From Flavobacterium sp. (lineage in GTDB: Bacteria > Bacteroidota > Bacteroidia > Flavobacteriales > Flavobacteriaceae): 64,000 nt of DNA. Within the stretch, counting starts at the first letter, position 1, and the number at the start of each line of letters is the position of its first letter. This document shows positions 59,150 through 64,000 of the stretch, one piece after another. The stretch is taken from contig NZ_JBCNKR010000004.1 of the NCBI RefSeq assembly GCF_039595935.1, positions 62,001-126,000 of the forward strand. The letters run 5' to 3'. The position numbers and the translations under genes are program-made. Under the pieces are notes generated by a model. The model made no database searches. It worked only from the letters and a program-made list of their open reading frames with translations, and was not told the DNA's origin.

Positions 59150-62100
59150 TTATTTTTTCTTCGTTTTATAGAATTTTCTGTAACTAGGATAAGTGATTCC
59201 TCCTATTGCAGCGATCGTTATCATACAGTAATATATCCAGTTTAATGAGTGAGCCTCTCCGCTTGCATAAGAGTGTAAACCTACCAAGTGGAAATTTACT
59301 CCATAATAGGTAAACAAAATAGAAATAAATGCAAACATACTCATTAAATTAAAGAACCATTTTCCGCGTAAAGCCGGTACAAAACGAGCGTGAATTACAA
59401 ATGCGTAAACCATAATCGAAATTAAAGCCCATGTTTCTTTTGGATCCCAGCCCCAGTAACGTCCCCAGCTTTCATTTGCCCATTGTCCTCCAAGGAAATT
59501 ACCAATTGTAAGCATGATTAAACCAATTGTTAACGCCATTTCGTTGATATAAGTAATTTCTTTTACGTTTAAAGCCATTTTTGCTTTATTTCTTTCATTT
59601 GTGAAGAAAATCAAAATCAAAGCAACAAAACCTAAAATCATTCCTAATGCAAACGGACCGTAACTTGCTACAATTACAGCAACGTGAATCATTAACCAAT
59701 AAGAATTAAGAACCGGCTGTAAGTTTGCAATTTCCGGATCGATCCAGTTCATGTAAGCCGCCATTAAAATCATAGCCGTTACAAATGCACAAGATGCAAC
59801 AGTTAATTTTGATTGACTTTCTGCTCTTAAATAGAATAAACCATATAAAGTAGAAATTACTCTTGGCGTTGAAAGAGTAGGCATTTTTAATTTTAAATCA
59901 AAAGCCAAACCAAAGAACATAGTTGCCCATGCCACATAAACAATCGATTCGTAAGCATTACTCCACGGTGCATGGCCAGAAATATACCAGCGTGCAATTA
60001 AACCTAATGTATGCAGAGCAAATAAAAGACCTACAATAATATGAAAAAAATTAACGGTAATACGAATCCATTTTTTCTCAAAAAAGATATTCAGAATCGT
60101 AAAAATCAACATTAAAATAGATGCTGTAATATACCAATATGGTAGTTTTTTGAAAACATCGTATTTGTTGTAAGCAATCTCTGCATCAATTTTTTGCTCA
60201 CTCGGACGTACTTTTTCTCCAAACTTTTTCTGGAAACCATTGATACTTTCCACCAACTGATCTGCTGTATCCCAGTTTTTAGAAATAGAACCGTTGTTTA
60301 AAGCGCTAAAATACAATGGCAGAATTTGTTTTACATATGTAGAATCCATTCCTTTAAAACCATTATTATTACGTTCTAAGTATGAAACCCATTTATGGTT
60401 TGGATCGTTTGGAATTGGGAAAATCTTTAAAATACTTCCGCTTAAAGCAGATTCCATTAAGTTTACTTTTTTATCAGTTTCGATAAAATCTTTTTCAAAC
60501 TGATTTGGATTTCCGGCTTTGTAAGCAGCATCTAAATAAGGAGAAAGTTTATAGTTTCCGCTTTCATCAAAGAAATTTACAAACGGAGCAAATTTTGCTT
60601 CTTTTTCGATACCAATGATTTTACGAATACTGTCGTTTCCTGACTTAATATAAATAATAGGAACCTGAATCCAAACCTGAGCATATTGTGTCATAGACAA
60701 AAATACCTGATCAGAATTCATTCCGTTATACGTATCGTCATGACTTACTTTTCTAAGCAATTCAGATGAAAACGTATTAATAGGTTTCATCCTTCCTCCT
60801 GCATCCTGAATAATCAAACGTCCAAATTTAGCCGCATGCGCTTCTGGAGCTTTGTAAATATTCAATAACGAATCTAATTGCTTTTTACTTGGCGGAGCGG
60901 TTACGTGATTGGCATGATCGTTTGGATCTGCGGTATGATTATGATCGTGATCGTGCGAGTGAATGTGAGGATTTTGTTGTGCAAAACCGCTTAAACTAAT
61001 CATTAAAACCAAAATGGTAATTAGTTTTTCTTTTTTCTTATTTACAGCGTCTAGTTTACGTTTCAAATCTCCAAAGCGTGAATGTTTTGTAAACATAATA
61101 GCCATTAAACCAAAGAATAACATAAAATATCCTAAATAGGTAATCGAAGTTCCCCAGAAATCATGATTTACTGATAAAACAGTTCCTTTTTCATCAGGAT
61201 CAAATGAAGATTGGAAGAAACGGTATCCTTTATGATCTAAAACGTGGTTCATATAAATATCAGCGTCAAAAGTTTCTGCAGAATCTAAAACGGTTACTTT
61301 GCTTTCAAATGCTGAATAACTTTTTTCAGTTCCCGGATATTTAGTTGCAATAAAGTCGTTTAACTTAACTTTGAAAGGCAGAATATAAGCTTTACTTCCA
61401 AAGAAAATAGAATATTCGATATTACCAATTTTAACTGTTTTTGGTTCTCCAACATTTCCTTTAGAGCCCATAACCATTACTTCTTTTTCCTGACCTTCAG
61501 CTTTTACTTTTACTATTAAAGCATCTGTATGCGATTTTGCTTTGTAATCATTGTTAGATTCGTATGCCACTTTTCCTTTCATAGCTGGATCAGGGAAAAC
61601 GATTCTGATATCGCCAATACTGTATAAAGAACGCATCATTAAAGGCTGAACGTTATCTTTGGTAACTTTTCCTTTTAACTGATCTGCCATTCGCATAAAT
61701 TCTCCTTCAAATGGAGTTTGAATAGTATACTTTTCTCCTTTAGTATTGATGTTAATTGCACCTTCTGTAGGTTTATTTAAAGCAAATAATACGTTGTGAA
61801 TGTTTTGAACTTCACCTTCTTTCAGATAATGTTCTTCACGTCCGCCTGCACCGGCTTCAACTAATTTTAGATATAAAGTTCCGTTTGGATCCGGTTTAAC
61901 AACTTCTTTGGCACCCATGATATAATTTGAATACGAAACTTCAAACGGAGTTTCATCAAATTTTCCTGAAATTGAAAAATCATTGTTGGTTACTGGTGAA
62001 AGCAAAAGGCTTTTTTCAAAAACCCTGCGTTTCATTTCACCTTTATATTCTCCGTCAACAAAAACGGTTATGAATGTTTTATCTGAAAAAATCTGATTTT

Positions 62101-62437
62101 CTGCCGCTCCTTCACGTATTGGCATCATACCTTCATAACTGATATAACGGGTAATAAAAGCTCCTAAAATGATAAAAACAAAGGCTATGTGAAGTAAAAA
62201 AGTAGCCCATTTTTCTTTTTTAAGTAATTGATAACGTTTAATGTTTCCGAAGAAATTAATCATGAATATGAACATTATGGCTTCAAACCACCAGGTATTA
62301 TAAATCAAAATTCTGGCTGTATCGGTATTGTATTTACTTTCGATAAAAGTTCCAACACCCATTGCAATTGCGAATGTTAAAAAAAGAACGGCCATTAATC
62401 GTGTAGAAAACAAAAAAGAGAATATTTTTTTATCCAT
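59150..62437 (-). CDS. ccsA: Cytochrome c biogenesis ResB/CcsA fusion
   Basis: The 1095-residue protein joins the two halves of system II haem lyase. The N-terminal part is ResB-like, with membrane helices at about 10-32, 47-66, 86-108 and 430-450 and a large periplasmic region. A second signal-like helix (about 478-496) leads into a His-rich stretch (HIHSHDHDHNH) and a periplasmic linker. From about 770 the CcsA part follows, with WANESWGRYWGWDPKETWAL (WWD motif) and periplasmic His for haem. It exports and attaches haem to cytochromes c. Confidence 0.93.
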   Translation of the reverse strand: MDKKIFSFLFSTRLMAVLFLTFAIAMGVGTFIESKYNTDTARILIYNTWWFEAIMFIFMINFFGNIKRYQLLKKEKWATFLLHIAFVFIILGAFITRYISYEGMMPIREGAAENQIFSDKTFITVFVDGEYKGEMKRRVFEKSLLLSPVTNNDFSISGKFDETPFEVSYSNYIMGAKEVVKPDPNGTLYLKLVEAGAGGREEHYLKEGEVQNIHNVLFALNKPTEGAININTKGEKYTIQTPFEGEFMRMADQLKGKVTKDNVQPLMMRSLYSIGDIRIVFPDPAMKGKVAYESNNDYKAKSHTDALIVKVKAEGQEKEVMVMGSKGNVGEPKTVKIGNIEYSIFFGSKAYILPFKVKLNDFIATKYPGTEKSYSAFESKVTVLDSAETFDADIYMNHVLDHKGYRFFQSSFDPDEKGTVLSVNHDFWGTSITYLGYFMLFFGLMAIMFTKHSRFGDLKRKLDAVNKKKEKLITILVLMISLSGFAQQNPHIHSHDHDHNHTADPNDHANHVTAPPSKKQLDSLLNIYKAPEAHAAKFGRLIIQDAGGRMKPINTFSSELLRKVSHDDTYNGMNSDQVFLSMTQYAQVWIQVPIIYIKSGNDSIRKIIGIEKEAKFAPFVNFFDESGNYKLSPYLDAAYKAGNPNQFEKDFIETDKKVNLMESALSGSILKIFPIPNDPNHKWVSYLERNNNGFKGMDSTYVKQILPLYFSALNNGSISKNWDTADQLVESINGFQKKFGEKVRPSEQKIDAEIAYNKYDVFKKLPYWYITASILMLIFTILNIFFEKKWIRITVNFFHIIVGLLFALHTLGLIARWYISGHAPWSNAYESIVYVAWATMFFGLAFDLKLKMPTLSTPRVISTLYGLFYLRAESQSKLTVASCAFVTAMILMAAYMNWIDPEIANLQPVLNSYWLMIHVAVIVASYGPFALGMILGFVALILIFFTNERNKAKMALNVKEITYINEMALTIGLIMLTIGNFLGGQWANESWGRYWGWDPKETWALISIMVYAFVIHARFVPALRGKWFFNLMSMFAFISILFTYYGVNFHLVGLHSYASGEAHSLNWIYYCMITIAAIGGITYPSYRKFYKTKKK

Positions 62438-62543
62438 TTCTTAGGAATTACATTGTATAAAAGTGGCACAAAAATACTTAAAAATGTTGATTTGAGGTAA
62501 ATGTTATTTGTTAATAAAAACCAAATAATCGGATTGAGTTTTG

Positions 62544-62668
62544 GGCCACAGATTTCACAGATTACACGGATTTTTTAATTTGATTTTGAACACTTTATAA
62601 TTTTAAGCATGTTTATTTTTCTAAGACAGGCAAAATAAAAATCTGTTTAATCTGTGAAATCTGCGGCC
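62544..62668. repeat. GGCCACAGATTTCACAG inverted repeat, copy 2
   Basis: The left arm GGCCACAGATTTCACAGATT is identical to the unit at 39041; the right arm (TAATCTGTGAAATCTGCGGCC) has one change. Between are 80 AT-rich bases. It lies in the divergent gap before the DUF2520 gene. Confidence 0.88.
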
Positions 62669-62721
62669 AAACTTCCCTAATCTTTATTTCCTTTAGAAAA
62701 AATAATGTTAATTTTGCGATT

Positions 62722-63483
62722 ATGATTCGAATAACGATAATTGGTTCCGGAAATGTCGCGCAGCATTTAATAAAAGCCTTTTCAGCAAGCCCTCTTGTTG
62801 AAATTGTACAGGCATTTTCGAGAAAAAAAGAAGCTTTGATTCCTCTTCTTGATTCAGAGAAAATCGTAACCGAATTTTCGGCATTAAAAAAAACGGATTT
62901 ATATATTATTTCGGTTTCTGATAATGCTATCGCTGAAGTTTCAGAAAAACTGCCTTTTGAAAATCAATTAGTTGTACATACTTCCGGCACAACTTCGATC
63001 GATGTTTTAAATTCAAAAAACCGCAAAGGTGTATTTTATCCTCTGCAGACATTTTCTAAAAACAAAGCCGTTGATTTTTCTATAATTCCGATTTGTTTAG
63101 AAGCTGAAAATCAAGACGATTTTGCTATTTTAGAAACTGCAGCAAAAAGTATTTCGAATGCTGTTTTTGCCATAAGTTCTGAGCAAAGAAAAGCATTGCA
63201 TGTAGCAGCGGTTTTTGTGAATAATTTTACCAATCATTTATATAAAATTGGACAGGAAATCTGCGAAGAACATCAGGTTCCGTTTGAAGTATTAAAACCT
63301 TTGATTCAGGAAACTGCCGAAAAAATAAAAACATTAGCTCCAATTGATGCACAGACCGGCCCCGCAAAACGCCATGACTCGGTTACAACAAATGCTCATT
63401 TGGATTTTATTACCAATGAAAATCAAAAAAACATTTATAAAATACTAACACAATCTATACAGCATAATGGCAAAAAGTTATAA
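62722..63483 (+). CDS. Rossmann-fold protein with DUF2520 domain
   Basis: The 253 residues start IRITIIGSGNVAQHLIKAFS (NAD(P)-binding) and continue with AFSRKK, a SDNAIAEV strand and LVVHTSGTTSIDVL, as in ketopantoate reductase-like enzymes. The C-terminal DUF2520 domain is helical (HVAAVFVNNFTNHLYKIGQE, TGPAKRHDSVTTNAHL). The substrate is unknown. TAATTTTG at 62709-62716 places the transcript start near the ATG. The gene overlaps kdsC by 17 bases. Confidence 0.88.
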   Translation: MIRITIIGSGNVAQHLIKAFSASPLVEIVQAFSRKKEALIPLLDSEKIVTEFSALKKTDLYIISVSDNAIAEVSEKLPFENQLVVHTSGTTSIDVLNSKNRKGVFYPLQTFSKNKAVDFSIIPICLEAENQDDFAILETAAKSISNAVFAISSEQRKALHVAAVFVNNFTNHLYKIGQEICEEHQVPFEVLKPLIQETAEKIKTLAPIDAQTGPAKRHDSVTTNAHLDFITNENQKNIYKILTQSIQHNGKKL

Positions 63484-63994
63484 AGAAATGATGAACGACA
63501 TTACAACATTTATTTTTGATGTTGATGGCGTACTTACAGACAGTTCGGTTTTTGTAACCACAGAAGGAGAAATTCTTCGTACGATGAACATTCGTGACGG
63601 TTATGCGATGAAAGCAGCTGTAGAAAGCGGTTATCATGTCTGCATTATTTCTGGCGGAAGCAACGAAGGAGTTCGCGTAAGGCTTAAAAATTTAGGCATA
63701 ACCGATATTCATTTAGGAACTCCTGATAAAGTAAAAACTTTTAAAGAATATACAGAAGCTAATAATATCAAACCAGAGCAGGTTTTATATATGGGAGATG
63801 ATATCCCGGATTTTCACGTAATGAAATTAGTTGGTTTACCTGCTTCGCCACAAGATGCAGTTCCTGAAATTAAAAACATCTGCCGTTATATTTCGCACGT
63901 AAAAGGCGGAAGAGGCGCCGCAAGAGACGTTATCGAACAAGTCATGAAAGTGCAGGGAAAATGGATGGAATATTTTAACGGACAACACGATTAA
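63467..63994 (+). CDS. kdsC: KDO-8-phosphate phosphatase KdsC
   Basis: KdsC releases phosphate from KDO-8-phosphate for lipopolysaccharide core synthesis. The 175-residue HAD protein has TFIFDVDGVLTDSSVFV (nucleophile and acid Asp), CIISGGSNEGVRVRLKNLGI, and LYMGDDIPDFHVMKLVGLPA for metal binding. It lacks a cap domain, as the family does, and acts as a tetramer. It overlaps the DUF2520 gene, so the two are translated together. Confidence 0.93.
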   Translation: MAKSYKEMMNDITTFIFDVDGVLTDSSVFVTTEGEILRTMNIRDGYAMKAAVESGYHVCIISGGSNEGVRVRLKNLGITDIHLGTPDKVKTFKEYTEANNIKPEQVLYMGDDIPDFHVMKLVGLPASPQDAVPEIKNICRYISHVKGGRGAARDVIEQVMKVQGKWMEYFNGQHD

Positions 63995-64000
63995 AAAATT

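Overview
The window is a stretch of chromosome from a low-GC member of the Bacteroidota, most likely a Flavobacterium-type species. The support is strong A+T bias, promoters of the flavobacterial form TTG-N(16-23)-TAnnTTTG, no clear Shine-Dalgarno sequences, a ResB/CcsA fusion, scattered menaquinone genes (menA, menB, menC, menD), an arginine decarboxylase beside a deoxyhypusine-synthase-like protein, and flavobacterial families such as DUF2853, DUF3667 and the short KdsC. Assignment rests on recognised protein families and promoter form; no database search was made.

Layout. 1-5330: small regulatory and metabolic genes (VOC, HXXEE, Crp/Fnr, PQQ-type propeller, HxlR regulator divergent from two SDR genes). 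About 5490-16600: a mobile island that starts next to a tRNA-like scar and ends in an intact tRNA-Val. It holds an IS66 remnant, an ArsR-controlled mercury-resistance operon (arsR, merTP, a small Cys protein, merP, a tandemly duplicated unknown mer-associated gene, merA), a peptidase remnant, about 1 kb of non-coding DNA with hairpins and a 17-unit 8-bp array, an AbiEii-type toxin pair, a MobA-like mobilization gene and a large serine recombinase whose 3' end runs into the tRNA.

16600-32150: core genes for an ABC exporter, proline dehydrogenase, aroB, polyamine synthesis, recQ (frameshifted), DinB, ppc (frameshifted), an Lrp regulator and an M14 peptidase. 32150-43920: a HTH regulator sharing an operator region with the peptidase, an acyltransferase, a run of envelope genes, a class V aminotransferase, msrA, selO, a YpdA-like reductase, CYTH, OmpA and a helix-hairpin-helix protein. 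44080-53180: the menaquinone block on the minus strand (menC, a TPR protein, an MBL hydrolase, menA, menB, CvfB-like, DUF2853, menD); menE and menF are not in the window. 53350-64000: a thioredoxin-like protein, a GNAT, glutathione peroxidase, an ECF sigma/anti-sigma pair, DoxX, DUF3667, the cytochrome c maturation fusion, a DUF2520 protein and kdsC.

How the parts work together. The mer genes form one co-directional set: the ArsR-type sensor sits on a 12-2-12 operator overlapping the promoter, MerTP imports Hg(II), MerP-like and Cys-rich proteins bind it, and MerA reduces it. A unit of about 1 kb was duplicated by recombination at a short shared sequence, and each copy then decayed in a different way. 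Many gene ends in the core carry long inverted repeats built from recurring words; one of these encodes the C-terminus of MenC. Three single-base changes in A/T runs (recQ, ppc, a mer small ORF) look either like true frameshifts or like homopolymer sequencing errors, and should be settled before the genes are called broken.
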